Assembly: GCA_017395635.1 (NCBI GenBank)
Contig: JAFQOE010000013.1
Coordinates: 1-42,196, forward strand
Origin: Lachnospiraceae bacterium
GTDB lineage: Bacteria > Bacillota > Clostridia > Lachnospirales > Lachnospiraceae
Direction of reading: 5' to 3'
Length of the DNA stretch: 42,196 nucleotides
A program made the translations under genes and the position numbers. The notes beneath the pieces were generated by a model that was not told the origin of the DNA, ran no database searches, and saw only the letters and a list, made by a program, of their open reading frames with translations. Every line of letters begins with the position of its first letter. Within the stretch, counting starts at the first letter, position 1. Below, one piece after another: positions 1 through 9,283 of the stretch.

Positions 1-154
1 GTTCATGATTACCTTTCTGGCTAATCAATCCCTTTTACTGTTTGGATCGTTTTACTAAACGTTCTCTTGAAAATCTTTTAGAATTTTCAGGGTTGTTTTG
101 TTGTTTAATCATCATTCAGTTTTCATTGTTCTTTGTTCGGCTTAGATTACTAAA
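1..154 (-). other. rRNA-operon-leader-like sequence, truncated by window edge
   Basis: No gene is visible here. Read on the minus strand, downstream of tRNA-Ser(GGA), the sequence contains AAAGAACAATGAAAACTGAA at about 115-134. This resembles the boxA-type antitermination motif and spacer found ahead of rRNA genes in Firmicutes (TTCTTTGAAAACT-like). Further on it reads AGCCAGAAAGGTAATCATGA near the edge. The tRNA transcript therefore probably continues into an rRNA gene just outside the window. This is inference from pattern memory; no mature rRNA sequence is present. Confidence 0.4.
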
Positions 155-243
155 CGGAGAAGGAGGGATTTGAACCCTCGCGCCGCTATTAACGACCTAC
201 TCCCTTTCCAGGGGAGCCCCTTCAGCCGCTTGGGTACTTCTCC
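155..243 (-). tRNA. tRNA-Ser (anticodon GGA)
   Basis: The minus strand folds as a class II tRNA. The acceptor stem is GGAGAAG/CTTCTCC with discriminator G, the anticodon stem is CTCCC/GGGAG around the loop CTGGAAA (anticodon GGA), there is a long variable arm typical of serine tRNA, and the T arm is GAGGG-TTCAAAT-CCCTC. CCA does not appear to be encoded. It is second in a two-tRNA transcript after tRNA-Ser(UGA), 41 bases away. Confidence 0.96.
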
Positions 244-284
244 AAGCCGCAAACATTTGCGTTCTTAAATTGTTATAAGAACAG

Positions 285-370
285 CGGAGAGGGTGGGATT
301 CGAACCCACGCGCCCTTGCGGACAAACGGTTTTCAAGACCGCCTCGTTATGACCACTTCGATACCTCTCC
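285..370 (-). tRNA. tRNA-Ser (anticodon UGA)
   Basis: The minus strand gives acceptor GGAGAGG/CCTCTCC with discriminator G, anticodon stem GCGGT/ACCGT around the loop CTTGAAA (anticodon TGA), a long variable arm, and T arm GTGGG-TTCGAAT-CCCAC. This is the serine isoacceptor for UCA-type codons. It is the first gene of the tRNA-Ser pair and lies about 40 bases downstream of a near-consensus promoter. Confidence 0.96.
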
Positions 371-410
371 GTGTCGTTTCCCTGACTGCTCTCCGTCAGC
401 GACATTGACT

Positions 411-439
411 ATATTAACACCAACTTTACATTGTGTCAA
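411..439 (-). promoter_or_regulatory. Near-consensus sigma-A promoter for the tRNA-Ser pair
   Basis: On the minus strand TTGACA (434-439) and TAATAT (411-416) are separated by exactly 17 bases. The -35 box overlaps the TGA stop codon of ispD (436-438), so the tRNA promoter starts inside the end of the upstream gene. The strength fits a stable-RNA promoter. Confidence 0.8.
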
Positions 440-1134
440 CAACTTTTTTCATTTTTTTTAAAAAAATTTTCAACCACTGACAAATCCTCAGTTGTCGTAA
501 TCTTAATATTGCAATAATCACCTTGAATTACCTTGACTTTTTTATCCAGATATCGCTCTATAATCATAGTATCATCAGTGATATCTGTATCCCCAGACGC
601 TTCCAAAATCCGATAAGCTTCCAAAATATCTCGATAAAGAAAACTTTGTGGTGTCTGTATCTGCCATAATCGATTACGTGGCGGTGTATCTAATCCAAAA
701 CAATCATCATCTACTAACTTAATTGTATCTTTCACAGGTACACCAACCGTACACGCGCCTGTTATTTGAACCTCTTCAATCGAGCGTTTTATTATATCCA
801 TCGTTAAGCATGGCCTTGCTGCATCGTGTATCAACACATAATCCGCTTTATCAGCTGACATTAATCCTTTCTTTACCGACAAATAGCGTTCTTCCCCTCC
901 AGCGATAATTGCTTTTACTTTACAAATATCATATTTTTCAACAATTTCATTTTTACAATAGGATACAGAGTCTTCACTCGTTACCAAAATGATGTCATCC
1001 ACCAAACTCTCCTCAAATGCCTTTAACGAATAATACAGCACGGGTTTGCCATCTATACTCATATATTGTTTTGGGATTTCTGACTGCATTCTACTTCCTT
1101 TGCCTGCAGCTAGAACAATTGCTGTAATATGCAT
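436..1134 (-). CDS. ispD: 2-C-methyl-D-erythritol 4-phosphate cytidylyltransferase
   Basis: Third step of the non-mevalonate (MEP) isoprenoid pathway: it joins MEP to CTP to give CDP-methylerythritol in the cytosol. The 232-aa length is normal. Visible motifs are the nucleotide-binding loop AAGKGSRM (residues 9-16), DAARP (104-108), PVKDTIK (133-139) and TPQSF (161-165), all diagnostic of IspD. The ATG at 1134 follows GAGGTG closely. It is 9 bases downstream of tsaD and probably cotranscribed with it. Its stop codon overlaps the -35 box of the tRNA promoter. The related YgbP-type sugar cytidylyltransferases (TarI) are a less likely alternative. Confidence 0.93.
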   Translation of the reverse strand: MHITAIVLAAGKGSRMQSEIPKQYMSIDGKPVLYYSLKAFEESLVDDIILVTSEDSVSYCKNEIVEKYDICKVKAIIAGGEERYLSVKKGLMSADKADYVLIHDAARPCLTMDIIKRSIEEVQITGACTVGVPVKDTIKLVDDDCFGLDTPPRNRLWQIQTPQSFLYRDILEAYRILEASGDTDITDDTMIIERYLDKKVKVIQGDYCNIKITTTEDLSVVENFFKKNEKSC

Positions 1135-1143
1135 AATTCACCT

Positions 1144-2169
1144 CTATAATCTTTGACCTATTTTCAAGTTTGGAATTGCATTCAAGTCTAAACCATGTCG
1201 CACACCTTTCTCATAAGAATAATATCCTGCCACCCCTATCATTGCCGCATTGTCTGTACAGTACAATGGTGAAGGATGATAGAATTGGATTCCTTCTTTT
1301 TCACAGGCCTGCTTCAAGCTTTCACGCAATGAAGAATTAGACGCAACACCACCTGCCAACGCCAATTTATCCATTCCCATTTCTTTCACTGCTTGTATTG
1401 CATGAACAGTTAAAACATCAATAACTGCATACTGAAAAGATGCAGCAACATCTGCACGGTTCACTTCTATCTGCTTCATTTCGCATTGATTCAAATAATT
1501 AAGTACTGCTGATTTCAACCCACTAAAACTAAAATCATATTCATTTCCATCCACTTTAGCACGCGGGAACACTATTGCATGTTTATCTCCTTCTTTTGCT
1601 AGTGCATCTATTTTCGGACCACCCGGATAGCCCAGACCAATTGCTCTTGCCACTTTATCAAACGCTTCTCCCGCAGCATCATCTCTAGTCTTTCCAACAA
1701 TTTCAAATCGGTCATAATCTAACACCTTCACTAAGTGTGTATGCCCACCAGAAACCACAAGACACATAAATGGCGGTTCTAAATCTAAGTTCTCTATATA
1801 ATTGGCTGCGATATGTCCTTCAATATGATGTACCCCTACTAATGGTTTTTTAGTAGCATAAGCAATCGCCTTTGCCTCTGCTACACCAACCAACAATGCT
1901 CCAACTAATCCCGGTCCATAGGTTACAGCAATCGCATCTATGTCATCAAGACTCATAGACGCTTTCGATAATGCCTCTTCAATTACCTGATTAATTTTCT
2001 CAATATGCTTACGAGAGGCTATTTCAGGAACCACACCACCATATAATTTATGTAATTCAATCTGTGAAAAAATAACATTCGAACATACTTCTCGTCCATT
2101 TTTAACAACCGCTGCCGCTGTTTCATCACAAGAAGACTCAATTGCTAATATATATGTATCCTTATTCAT
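1144..2169 (-). CDS. tsaD: tRNA N6-adenosine threonylcarbamoyltransferase
   Basis: Transfers the threonylcarbamoyl group from TC-AMP to A37 of ANN-decoding tRNAs (t6A), acting with TsaB and TsaE. The ASKHA-fold markers are present: ESSCDET (11-16 region), the metal-binding HIEGH with the HxxxH pattern (115-119), [12 protein letters not shown] and CTDNAAMIG near the C-terminus. Length is 341 aa. I chose the ATG at 2169 rather than 2181: the upstream ATG abuts AAGGAG with no spacer, while 2169 lies 12 bases beyond it and one base after the previous stop. tsaB and tsaE lie 2.4-3.6 kb upstream on the same strand. Confidence 0.95.
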   Translation of the reverse strand: MNKDTYILAIESSCDETAAAVVKNGREVCSNVIFSQIELHKLYGGVVPEIASRKHIEKINQVIEEALSKASMSLDDIDAIAVTYGPGLVGALLVGVAEAKAIAYATKKPLVGVHHIEGHIAANYIENLDLEPPFMCLVVSGGHTHLVKVLDYDRFEIVGKTRDDAAGEAFDKVARAIGLGYPGGPKIDALAKEGDKHAIVFPRAKVDGNEYDFSFSGLKSAVLNYLNQCEMKQIEVNRADVAASFQYAVIDVLTVHAIQAVKEMGMDKLALAGGVASNSSLRESLKQACEKEGIQFYHPSPLYCTDNAAMIGVAGYYSYEKGVRHGLDLNAIPNLKIGQRL

Positions 2170-2170
2170 G

Positions 2171-2776
2171 CTATTTCGCATCTCCTTCTTTGTCTGCCTT
2201 ATCCTGTTTGATAGCTTGCCAGCCTAATATTTTCCACTTGCCATCTGCATCTTTACGAAGAATATATTCCTCATCCACAGAAAAACTGGCACCATCTATT
2301 CTCATCGCAATGGTGACTCTCATTTTTGCATATTCATTACCTTTATCCGTGTTATATTCAATCTGACTTGCTTCTGCAAGAGTATAGCTCACTATTTTTT
2401 GTTTATTAGTCTGATACAAATCCATTTCTTTTTTCAAATTTCGCAATTGTTCATCTGCCGAATTGATCTCCAGTAATTCTTCATCAAACAATTGACGAAT
2501 TCTCTGATTCATCACAAACAAATCATCTTCTGTAAAATCTTTGGAGAAACCCTCGTTATAAATGTATTTCAAATATCTACAATGCATCTTAACAGTTTCG
2601 CGTACTGTTTTCGGATAATTCTCCACCATGTCATAATTTAACAGGATTTCCTTTTCGGAGGTAGGGGTGACATCTTGCTTGCCAGCTGCTTCATTTGTCA
2701 CATAAATATACAATCCCAATGCTAGCAGGGCCACTATAAAAACAACTAATGTAAATGCTTTCGTTCCTTTTTTCAT
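2171..2776 (-). CDS. Membrane-anchored protein of unknown function (possibly DUF6715-like)
   Basis: A 201-aa protein with a short basic N-terminus (MKKGTK), one hydrophobic segment at about residues 7-27 that would act as a signal anchor, then a charged extracytoplasmic region. That region has a helical middle and a C-terminal part ending in [11 protein letters not shown], reminiscent of NTF2-like or DUF4878-type small folds. I do not recognise a function; it may match a Lachnospiraceae DUF family such as DUF6715, which I cannot confirm. The ATG at 2776 (GGAGG seven bases before) is preferred to the GTG one codon upstream. Its start shares one base with the rnz stop, and it ends one base before tsaD, so the three genes are translationally linked. 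Confidence 0.7.
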   Translation of the reverse strand: MKKGTKAFTLVVFIVALLALGLYIYVTNEAAGKQDVTPTSEKEILLNYDMVENYPKTVRETVKMHCRYLKYIYNEGFSKDFTEDDLFVMNQRIRQLFDEELLEINSADEQLRNLKKEMDLYQTNKQKIVSYTLAEASQIEYNTDKGNEYAKMRVTIAMRIDGASFSVDEEYILRKDADGKWKILGWQAIKQDKADKEGDAK

Positions 2777-3690
2777 CACTTGCCCTCCTCAAATAGTAAT
2801 GTTGTTGTCCTTCTATCTCTCGCTACAACTGTATCAGGAAAGATTTCTCTTACTTTTTCTTCATAATCCTGTGGACGAACCAAAGATGGGGAATAGTGCG
2901 TTAACCACATTTCCTTCACCATCGCTTCTTTTGCCATTTCAGCAGCCTCATAAAAAGTCATATGCTTATACTCACGCGCTTTCATCGCCTTATCCGGTTC
3001 TCCATACATCCCCTCACATATGAACAAATCCGAGCCCATAGCATTCTCTACAATCCCTTTTGTCGGTCTTGAATCTGTGCAATACGTAATCTTAATCCCT
3101 TTTCTCGGATCACCTAACACCATATCCGGAGTAAATACTTTATCTTCATGCTGTATCATTTCACCTTTTTGCAATTTACTCCAATACTGCATCGGAACTT
3201 CTAATTCTCTTGCCTTATCCACATCAAATTTACCCGCCCGGTCTAATTCTACATTATACCCATAGCAAGTTATATTATGTTGCACTCTAAATGCGTTAAT
3301 CCGAAGTCCATTAAAATCAAAACTTTCTTGTTCATTTTCCAGTTCAATAAATCGAATTGGAAACGGTAACTCCGGGGCAATCATTCTCAACGCATTCACT
3401 ATTTTTTCCAAACGTTTTGGACCAATCATCGTTATCGGCTCAGTACGTTCTGCATTACCCAGAGTCAACAACAAACCCGGCAATCCACTAATATGATCTG
3501 CATGAAAATGTGTAAAACAAATGACATCAATCGGTTTCACACTCCATCCTTGTTGTTTGATTGCAACTTGCGTTCCCTCACCACAATCAATCAATACATT
3601 CATTCCATTGTATCGTAACATCAAAGATGTCAACGCACGATGTGGCAAAGGCATCATGCCACCAGTTCCAAGCAGACATACATCTATCAT
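2776..3690 (-). CDS. rnz: Ribonuclease Z (tRNA 3' endonuclease)
   Basis: Removes 3' trailers from tRNA precursors lacking encoded CCA, which fits the nearby CCA-less tRNA-Ser genes. It is a metallo-beta-lactamase fold protein of 305 aa, the usual size. Visible are MIDVCLLGTGG at the start, DCGEGTQ (35-41) and the zinc motif HFHADHISGLPG (61-72); further metal ligands lie in the YCTDSR segment and the C-terminal LTHYSPS. The start was moved to the ATG at 3690, which has AGAGGG six bases upstream and matches the family N-terminus; the longer frame adds 12 unlikely residues. It overlaps the next gene by one base. Confidence 0.94.
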   Translation of the reverse strand: MIDVCLLGTGGMMPLPHRALTSLMLRYNGMNVLIDCGEGTQVAIKQQGWSVKPIDVICFTHFHADHISGLPGLLLTLGNAERTEPITMIGPKRLEKIVNALRMIAPELPFPIRFIELENEQESFDFNGLRINAFRVQHNITCYGYNVELDRAGKFDVDKARELEVPMQYWSKLQKGEMIQHEDKVFTPDMVLGDPRKGIKITYCTDSRPTKGIVENAMGSDLFICEGMYGEPDKAMKAREYKHMTFYEAAEMAKEAMVKEMWLTHYSPSLVRPQDYEEKVREIFPDTVVARDRRTTTLLFEEGK

Positions 3691-3797
3691 CCTATTCCCT
3701 CTTTTCTCAATATAATCCCATACCATTCAACATATTCAAGAATAAGTCCAATTTTCTTTCAATCCATCCGTAATACACAGTATTCTCTTACTACATA

Positions 3798-4013
3798 TTA
3801 CAACATTTCTATCGTATTTTCCCAATGAGATGGAATTATAAAATTCTCTTCTAACTTCTTAACACACTGCTCGCACATGACAAACTCCTGAGTTTTTCCA
3901 TCCTTCGCAGAAAAGTATCCCCATTCCTTATGGACAAAAACATAGTCTTCATGTGCAATTCCATTCTTCATTTTTATTTGTCTTCCACATTTATTACAAT
4001 GTATTTGTTTCAT
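3798..4013 (-). CDS. Small zinc-ribbon protein
   Basis: A 71-aa protein with two paired cysteine motifs, CNKCGR (residues 6-11) and CEQC (about 47-50), which would bind one zinc ion. No further domain is recognised. The ATG at 4013 has GGAGG five bases before it, so the 6-residue longer frame is unlikely. It sits between rimI and rnz with gaps of about 110 bases on each side, so it may be separately transcribed. A nucleic-acid or protein-binding role is possible but not shown. Confidence 0.75.
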   Translation of the reverse strand: MKQIHCNKCGRQIKMKNGIAHEDYVFVHKEWGYFSAKDGKTQEFVMCEQCVKKLEENFIIPSHWENTIEML

Positions 4014-4126
4014 ATCATCCTCCATAACCATATATTCACTATAATCAAATCTCCAACCTTTGTTGGCTCATTATCATTATGGTATCGTACTCCATTCACA
4101 AATACTAGTGGTAATAATTGTTCATA

Positions 4127-4570
4127 TTAAAGCATTCGTTCCATTATAATTGCATCTTCTCTAGGATTACTATAATAATTCTTTCTTCTTCCCAAGTCTG
4201 AAAATCCAACCTTCCAATAAAGTGCTTTTGCATGCACGTTACTTTCCCGTACTTCTAAAAGCATACGATATGCATTATTCCTCTTAGCATCAAGACATAA
4301 TTGTCCTAAAAGTTTCTGCGCTATTCCACACTTTCTATATTCAGAAGACACAGCAATATTCAAAAGCTCTGCTTCATCTCCAACTATCATAATGCCTGCA
4401 AATGCCACAACTTCATTCGTTTGCAAATTCTTTACTACATAATAAATGTTATTATCATATTTCAACAGGTCACAAACAGACCCAAGCGACCAATATTCCG
4501 GCAAACATTCTTTAGAAATCCTTGCCACATCTTCGCAATATTTCAACTCTAACGGAAGTATCTCTATCAT
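4127..4570 (-). CDS. rimI: Ribosomal protein bS18 alanine N-acetyltransferase (GNAT)
   Basis: GNAT-family acetyltransferase of 147 aa, expected to acetylate the N-terminal alanine of ribosomal protein S18 (or related N-termini). The acetyl-CoA binding loop is RKCGIAQKLL (79-88), followed by LEVRESN (105-111) and the YWKVGF segment typical of RimI. Its ATG overlaps the tsaB stop codon (ATGA arrangement), the conserved tsaE-tsaB-rimI order of Firmicutes. A short CCAAC/GTTGG hairpin lies downstream at 4053-4066. Confidence 0.9.
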   Translation of the reverse strand: MIEILPLELKYCEDVARISKECLPEYWSLGSVCDLLKYDNNIYYVVKNLQTNEVVAFAGIMIVGDEAELLNIAVSSEYRKCGIAQKLLGQLCLDAKRNNAYRMLLEVRESNVHAKALYWKVGFSDLGRRKNYYSNPREDAIIMERML

Positions 4571-5274
4571 TGACTTTTTCCCTTTTCCATTCGTTCTCGC
4601 TCTGCCTGAGACAAACGCAAATAATCCGGTTCAAAATCCGCTGCGCTATTGTAAAGTCCCTGTTTATAATATTCAAACGCACGAACACCAATTGCACCTG
4701 CACGTTGTTTATTCACATGGGCAGGTGCAAAGGAGTATGGAACCACCATGTTTTGTTCCAACATATCTTTATATACCGGTACCCCATCACCAAGAAAAAC
4801 TACTTTCTGTCCCAGTAAATTAAGTGCATCTATAATCTCTTCAATTCCTAATGGAGTTTGGTCTTTTACCACCTGAAGAGTTCCTTCCTGAAATTTGTAA
4901 ATACCTGTGTAGACTTGATTCCTTCTTGCATCCATCAATGGGCAAATTACCGCATCGGTATCATATAAATTCATAGCTAATCCTTCTACCGTTGGAATGC
5001 CTATAATCGGTTTATCCAATGCCAAACCCAGCCCCTTCACAGTAGCCGAACCTATCCTTAATCCTGTAAATGAGCCCGGACCTTTCGCAACTGCAATCGC
5101 ATCAACAGATGCCAAATCCATATCTGTCATTTGTACAATTTCATCCAACATCGGCAACAATGTCTGCGAATGTGTCTTCTTATAATTCACAGTATATTCT
5201 GCAAGCAAATTATCATCTTCTAATAATGCTACCGATGCAACCAAACCGGAGCTATCTAGTGCTAATATTCTCAT
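4567..5274 (-). CDS. tsaB: tRNA threonylcarbamoyladenosine biosynthesis protein TsaB
   Basis: Inactive ASKHA-fold partner of TsaD in t6A synthesis. The protein is 235 aa and carries LALDSSG at the start and GPGSFTGLRIG (65-75), which is diagnostic. The ATG at 5274 is preceded by GAGGG at 8 bases; the GTG five codons upstream lies inside that site and is rejected. The gene overlaps rimI by four bases and follows tsaE by about 50 bases, so the three form one operon. Confidence 0.95.
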   Translation of the reverse strand: MRILALDSSGLVASVALLEDDNLLAEYTVNYKKTHSQTLLPMLDEIVQMTDMDLASVDAIAVAKGPGSFTGLRIGSATVKGLGLALDKPIIGIPTVEGLAMNLYDTDAVICPLMDARRNQVYTGIYKFQEGTLQVVKDQTPLGIEEIIDALNLLGQKVVFLGDGVPVYKDMLEQNMVVPYSFAPAHVNKQRAGAIGVRAFEYYKQGLYNSAADFEPDYLRLSQAERERMEKGKSQ

Positions 5275-5325
5275 GCCACTATCCCTCACTTGAATATTAT
5301 CATTTTCATTCGTATAACACCAAAA

Positions 5326-5754
5326 CTATTCGTTCTCCGTTATACGAATCAAACGATAATCAAATCCCTTTTCTAAATTCTTTTCTATTGTTACTGTCAT
5401 ATACCGTTCCGGCAATATATCAGAAATCAAATTCGCCCATTCAATCAAACATACGCCTTCACTATATATCATGTCCAAAAAACCAACCTCGTCCATCTCC
5501 TCTGGATCATCAATACGGTACACGTCAAAATGATATAAAGGTATACGTCCCTCGTCGTAGACTTGTACAATTGTAAAAGTAGGACTATTCACACTGTCTT
5601 CGATTCCCAGTCCTTTTGCAAAGCCCTGAGAAAATAAAGTTTTCCCAACTCCTAAGTCTCCATTTAAGCAAATAACGGTTCCCGGAATTACTTTTTCTCC
5701 TAACTCTCTTGCAATATTATACGTCTCCTCCGGACTAAAACTATTATACTCCAT
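5326..5754 (-). CDS. tsaE: tRNA threonylcarbamoyladenosine biosynthesis ATPase TsaE
   Basis: ATPase that resets the TsaB-TsaD complex in t6A modification. At 142 aa it has the usual compact size. The Walker A loop GDLGVGKT is at 32-39, followed by SPTFTIVQVY and LYHFDVYRI, both family signatures. The ATG at 5754 follows AGAGGT with a 6-base gap. It is first of the tsaE-tsaB-rimI set and starts only 11 bases after the YcxB-like gene ends. Confidence 0.95.
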   Translation of the reverse strand: MEYNSFSPEETYNIARELGEKVIPGTVICLNGDLGVGKTLFSQGFAKGLGIEDSVNSPTFTIVQVYDEGRIPLYHFDVYRIDDPEEMDEVGFLDMIYSEGVCLIEWANLISDILPERYMTVTIEKNLEKGFDYRLIRITENE

Positions 5755-5765
5755 AGCGAAACCTC

Positions 5766-6308
5766 TTAATCTTTCTTAACTTTTCGAAGTTTTTTCAACT
5801 TTCCTTTTAATTGAACACGTGTATTCTTTGTATACTCCAAAACAAGTCGCTCCATATCTTCGATTTGTCCATTCAGCATATTCTTCGGAAAAATAAACGC
5901 ATGAATACGACTACTATACACCAAAAATTGCGACTTTGTTTCCACTACCTTCAACAATTGTTCCCAGGCTATCGTCTGACTTTCTTCATTTTGTGAAACC
6001 GTTACTCCTTCCTCATCAATACGATATTGCAACGGGTTCTTATACGCTTTCGTTCTATTAAACTGCGACTTACATCTACTCTTCATCATAATCGGATCAA
6101 TCACAGTAGACCATAATGCAATAATAATCATAACCGTCTTTGCCTGATTCGACATATCATTGAAATTCAAAACTAAATTAACTATGGCAATCAACGACAA
6201 ACACAAACCTAACAAACCAGAAAAACCGTGATACACATGATATAAAGTATAACGATATACTTCTTTTTCTGTCATTTGCACGGAAAAAGTAATAGATTTT
6301 TTCTCCAT
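5766..6308 (-). CDS. YcxB-like membrane protein
   Basis: A 180-aa protein with a soluble N-terminal strand segment, two hydrophobic stretches at about residues 32-52 and 58-78, and a C-terminal cytoplasmic part. That part contains YRIDEEGVTVSQNEESQTIAW followed, after a gap, by FIFPKNML, the pattern of the YcxB-like C-terminal domain (a PH-like fold). Function is unknown. The ATG at 6308 has AGAGG nine bases before it; the 16-residue longer frame lacks support. It ends 11 bases before tsaE. Confidence 0.75.
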   Translation of the reverse strand: MEKKSITFSVQMTEKEVYRYTLYHVYHGFSGLLGLCLSLIAIVNLVLNFNDMSNQAKTVMIIIALWSTVIDPIMMKSRCKSQFNRTKAYKNPLQYRIDEEGVTVSQNEESQTIAWEQLLKVVETKSQFLVYSSRIHAFIFPKNMLNGQIEDMERLVLEYTKNTRVQLKGKLKKLRKVKKD

Positions 6309-6366
6309 GTTCACATGCCTCTTTTCTATTATTCTAGCAACATTCATCCTCTGCATTTAATAATAT

Positions 6367-6412
6367 TATCTATTCAGAGCCTCATTCGAAAATACTCGGC
6401 TATGAACAGCTA
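6367..6412. repeat. Dispersed hairpin repeat, copy A
   Basis: Imperfect palindrome with 15-base arms (6367-6381 and 6398-6412, 12 of 15 paired). The left arm is TATCTATTCAGAGCC. It shares arm sequence with 22515-22560 (about three quarters identical over 42 bases) and with 37861-37889. It lies between tex and the YcxB-like gene and has no T-run on either side, so it is not a classical terminator. Confidence 0.6.
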
Positions 6413-6420
6413 CATATTCT

Positions 6421-8565
6421 TTAGATAATCATAGATAATTGAATTCTCTTGCGCTCCAAATCAACACTTAGCACTTTCACTTCTACAACATCACCCACAC
6501 TTACAACCTCTAGCGGATGTTTTATAAATTTCTTATTCGTAATCTGTGAAATGTGAACCAAACCATCCTGATGTACACCAATATCTACAAATGCACCAAA
6601 ATCAATCACATTACGAACCGTACCCTTTAACAGCATTCCTTCCGTCAAATCTTCCATTTCCAATACATCAGTACGAAGAATCGGTTTCGGCATTTCATCA
6701 CGTGGATCTCTTGCCGGCTTTTCTAATTCTTTGATTATATCATCCAAAGTCACTTCACCGATTCCCAAATCAGTAGCGAGTTGTGCACGATTCTTAGCAA
6801 GCATTGATAAACCAATCAGCCCTTGACTTGTAATATCCTTCAACGAATATCCCAATTTTTCCAACAAACTCGTAGCTGCCTGATAACTCTCAGGATGCAC
6901 ACTCGTTGCATCTAATGGGTTCTTGCCACCTTGAATTCTCATAAAACCTGCGCACTGCTCAAAAGCTTTCGGACCAAGTTTTGCCACCTTAAGAAGTTGT
7001 TTTCTGTCAGTAAATCTGCCATTTTCTTCTCTATAAGCAACAATATTCTTAGCAATCACTTTCGTAACGCCTGATACATACTCTAATAAGGATGCTGATG
7101 CGGTATTTAAGTCTACACCTACCTTATTTACACAATCCTCTACTACACCAGATAACGCTTCTCCCAGCTTCTTCTGATTCATATCATGCTGGTATTGACC
7201 AACACCGATTGACTTTGGGTCAATTTTAACCAATTCCGCTAACGGATCCTGCAATCTTCTGGCAATCGAAGCAGCACTTCTTTGTCCTACGTCAAAATTA
7301 GGGAATTCTTCTGTCGCTAATTTACTTGCAGAATATACGGATGCTCCAGCTTCATTTACTATGATATATTGCACATTTTCAGGAATTTCTTTCAATAATT
7401 CTACAATCACCTGTTCCGACTCTCTAGAAGCCGTACCATTTCCAACCGAAATCAAAGTGATTCCATATTTCTTAATCAATGCATGTACCGTTTTCTTTGC
7501 TTCCGCAATCTTTTTTTGTGGTTCTGTCGGATATACCACTACTGTATCCAACACTTTACCGGTAGCATCTACTACTGCAAGTTTGCACCCTGTACGGAAA
7601 GCAGGGTCCCACCCCAAAACAACCTGCCCTGCAATTGGTGGTTGCATCAAAAGCTGTGTTAGGTTCTTTCCAAATACAGTAATTGCTCCATCTTCCGCTT
7701 TTTCAGTCAAGTCACTTCTGATTTCACGTTCAATCGCACCTGCAATCAAACGCTTATAACTATCTTCAATCGCAGACTTTAATAACTCCGTCGTATTCGG
7801 ATTGTCATTGACAATTACCTTTGACTCTAAGTATCTTAAAATGCTTTCCTCCGGTGCTGTGACCTTTACCGTTAAGAATTTTTCTTTTTCGCCACGATTA
7901 ATTGCTAATACACGATATCCTGCCGCTTTACTGATTGCTTCTTCAAAATCATAATACATCTCGTATACCGACTTCGCTTCTGCATCCTTTGCCACAGTGA
8001 CAATCTTACCTTCTTTGATTGTGATATCTCTAATGTAAGTTCTGTACTCTGCTTCATCTGAAATATTCTCTGCAATAATATCCAAAGCACCTGCAATTGC
8101 ATCCTGAACCGTTGTAACTTCTTTCTCCTCAGAAAGATATGCCTCTGCCTCAACCTCAATCATCTTATCTGTCATTTGCAAATAAATGATGTTAGCAAGA
8201 CCTTCCAACCCCTTTTCTTTCGCGATGGTTGCACGAGTTCTTCGCTTCTGCTTATAAGGGCGATACAAATCTTCTACAGCAACTAAAGTCATCGCCTCGC
8301 GAATCTGCTTTTCTAATTCAGGCGTTAATTTATCCTGCTCTGTAATACTGGCAATTACTGTTTCTTTTCGTTCTTCTAAATTTCTCAAATAATTCAAGCG
8401 TTCATGCAAGTCACGCAAAATCTCATCGTTTAAGGAACCCGTTACTTCTTTTCGATATCTGGCGATAAATGGTATCGTGCACCCCTCATCAATCAACTTG
8501 ATCGTTGCCTCTACCTGACTTACCTTAATCCCTAATTCCTGTGCGACTACTTTTGCAATATCCAT
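6421..8565 (-). CDS. tex: Tex-family S1 RNA-binding transcription accessory protein
   Basis: Large nucleic-acid-binding protein of 714 aa, the normal length. Regions in order: helical Tex N-terminus, a YqgF/RNase H-like domain around VVLGWDPAFRTGCKLAVVD (about 315-335), a helix-hairpin-helix part (VDLNTASASLLEYVSGV), and a C-terminal S1 domain (LLKGTVRNVIDFGAFVDIGV). Tex homologues bind RNA and affect transcription and stress tolerance. The ATG at 8565 has AGAGGTT upstream. It is followed by the copy A hairpin. Confidence 0.94.
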   Translation of the reverse strand: MDIAKVVAQELGIKVSQVEATIKLIDEGCTIPFIARYRKEVTGSLNDEILRDLHERLNYLRNLEERKETVIASITEQDKLTPELEKQIREAMTLVAVEDLYRPYKQKRRTRATIAKEKGLEGLANIIYLQMTDKMIEVEAEAYLSEEKEVTTVQDAIAGALDIIAENISDEAEYRTYIRDITIKEGKIVTVAKDAEAKSVYEMYYDFEEAISKAAGYRVLAINRGEKEKFLTVKVTAPEESILRYLESKVIVNDNPNTTELLKSAIEDSYKRLIAGAIEREIRSDLTEKAEDGAITVFGKNLTQLLMQPPIAGQVVLGWDPAFRTGCKLAVVDATGKVLDTVVVYPTEPQKKIAEAKKTVHALIKKYGITLISVGNGTASRESEQVIVELLKEIPENVQYIIVNEAGASVYSASKLATEEFPNFDVGQRSAASIARRLQDPLAELVKIDPKSIGVGQYQHDMNQKKLGEALSGVVEDCVNKVGVDLNTASASLLEYVSGVTKVIAKNIVAYREENGRFTDRKQLLKVAKLGPKAFEQCAGFMRIQGGKNPLDATSVHPESYQAATSLLEKLGYSLKDITSQGLIGLSMLAKNRAQLATDLGIGEVTLDDIIKELEKPARDPRDEMPKPILRTDVLEMEDLTEGMLLKGTVRNVIDFGAFVDIGVHQDGLVHISQITNKKFIKHPLEVVSVGDVVEVKVLSVDLERKRIQLSMII

Positions 8566-8636
8566 GTTTCTAACCTCTGTCTTTCTATAAAAGTTTTAAT
8601 TACTGTATATTTTACCATTTCATTTCTTATGCTACA

Positions 8637-9116
8637 TTACAAATCCAATTCAATTTTTCTAGCCTTTGGCTCAAACGGGCGATAACTAACACCTGCCATG
8701 TTAAACATCATCTTTGATGCCATCGTAGACTCTGTATCTGCGTATTTGTCAGACAAATAAACTACTTCCTTAATTCCACTTTGTATAATAGCTTTCGCAC
8801 ATTCATTACAAGGGAACAATGTAGAATAGCACGTTGCTCCTGCCAAAGAACCTGCTCCATAATTCAAAATAGCATTTAACTCTGCATGGCAGACAAAAAA
8901 ATACTTATTTTCTAAAGGCTTGCCCACTCTACCCCACGGCATCTCGTCATCATTACAACCGGACGGCATACCATTATAGCCTACTGACAAAATCTTATTA
9001 TTGGCATCCACAATACATGCTCCCACCTGCGTGCTCGGATCTTTACTCCTCTCTGCTGATAGAAGTGCAATCCCCATAAAATATTGATCCCAATTCAAAT
9101 AATCCTCTCTCTTCAT
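8637..9116 (-). CDS. dCMP deaminase (ComEB-like)
   Basis: Zinc-dependent deaminase converting dCMP to dUMP for dTTP supply. It is 159 aa. The zinc and catalytic motif is HAE (H77, E79) with PCNEC (C103, C106), and SVGYNGMPSGCND is the nucleotide-binding signature of the family. The ATG at 9116 has GGAGG eight bases before it; that GGAGG overlaps the upstream in-frame ATG at 9131, which is therefore rejected. B. subtilis ComEB is the closest named relative, although its role in competence is doubtful. Confidence 0.92.
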   Translation of the reverse strand: MKREDYLNWDQYFMGIALLSAERSKDPSTQVGACIVDANNKILSVGYNGMPSGCNDDEMPWGRVGKPLENKYFFVCHAELNAILNYGAGSLAGATCYSTLFPCNECAKAIIQSGIKEVVYLSDKYADTESTMASKMMFNMAGVSYRPFEPKARKIELDL

Positions 9117-9283
9117 CTTGTGTTCCTCCATATATAATCATTCCAGTAGAATTACGAGTAAACAATTGTAAAATTTGCGTAAACATCCCTATCTCATACA
9201 AGTTTACACACAAATACATTGTCTATCATACCATAAAACACCTCATTCCGTAAATATCAACGTGGAAAAGAATATTTATATAA

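Noticed and set aside
7361-7759. Plus-strand frame of 132 codons inside tex
   Set aside because: Antisense shadow of a strongly conserved gene.
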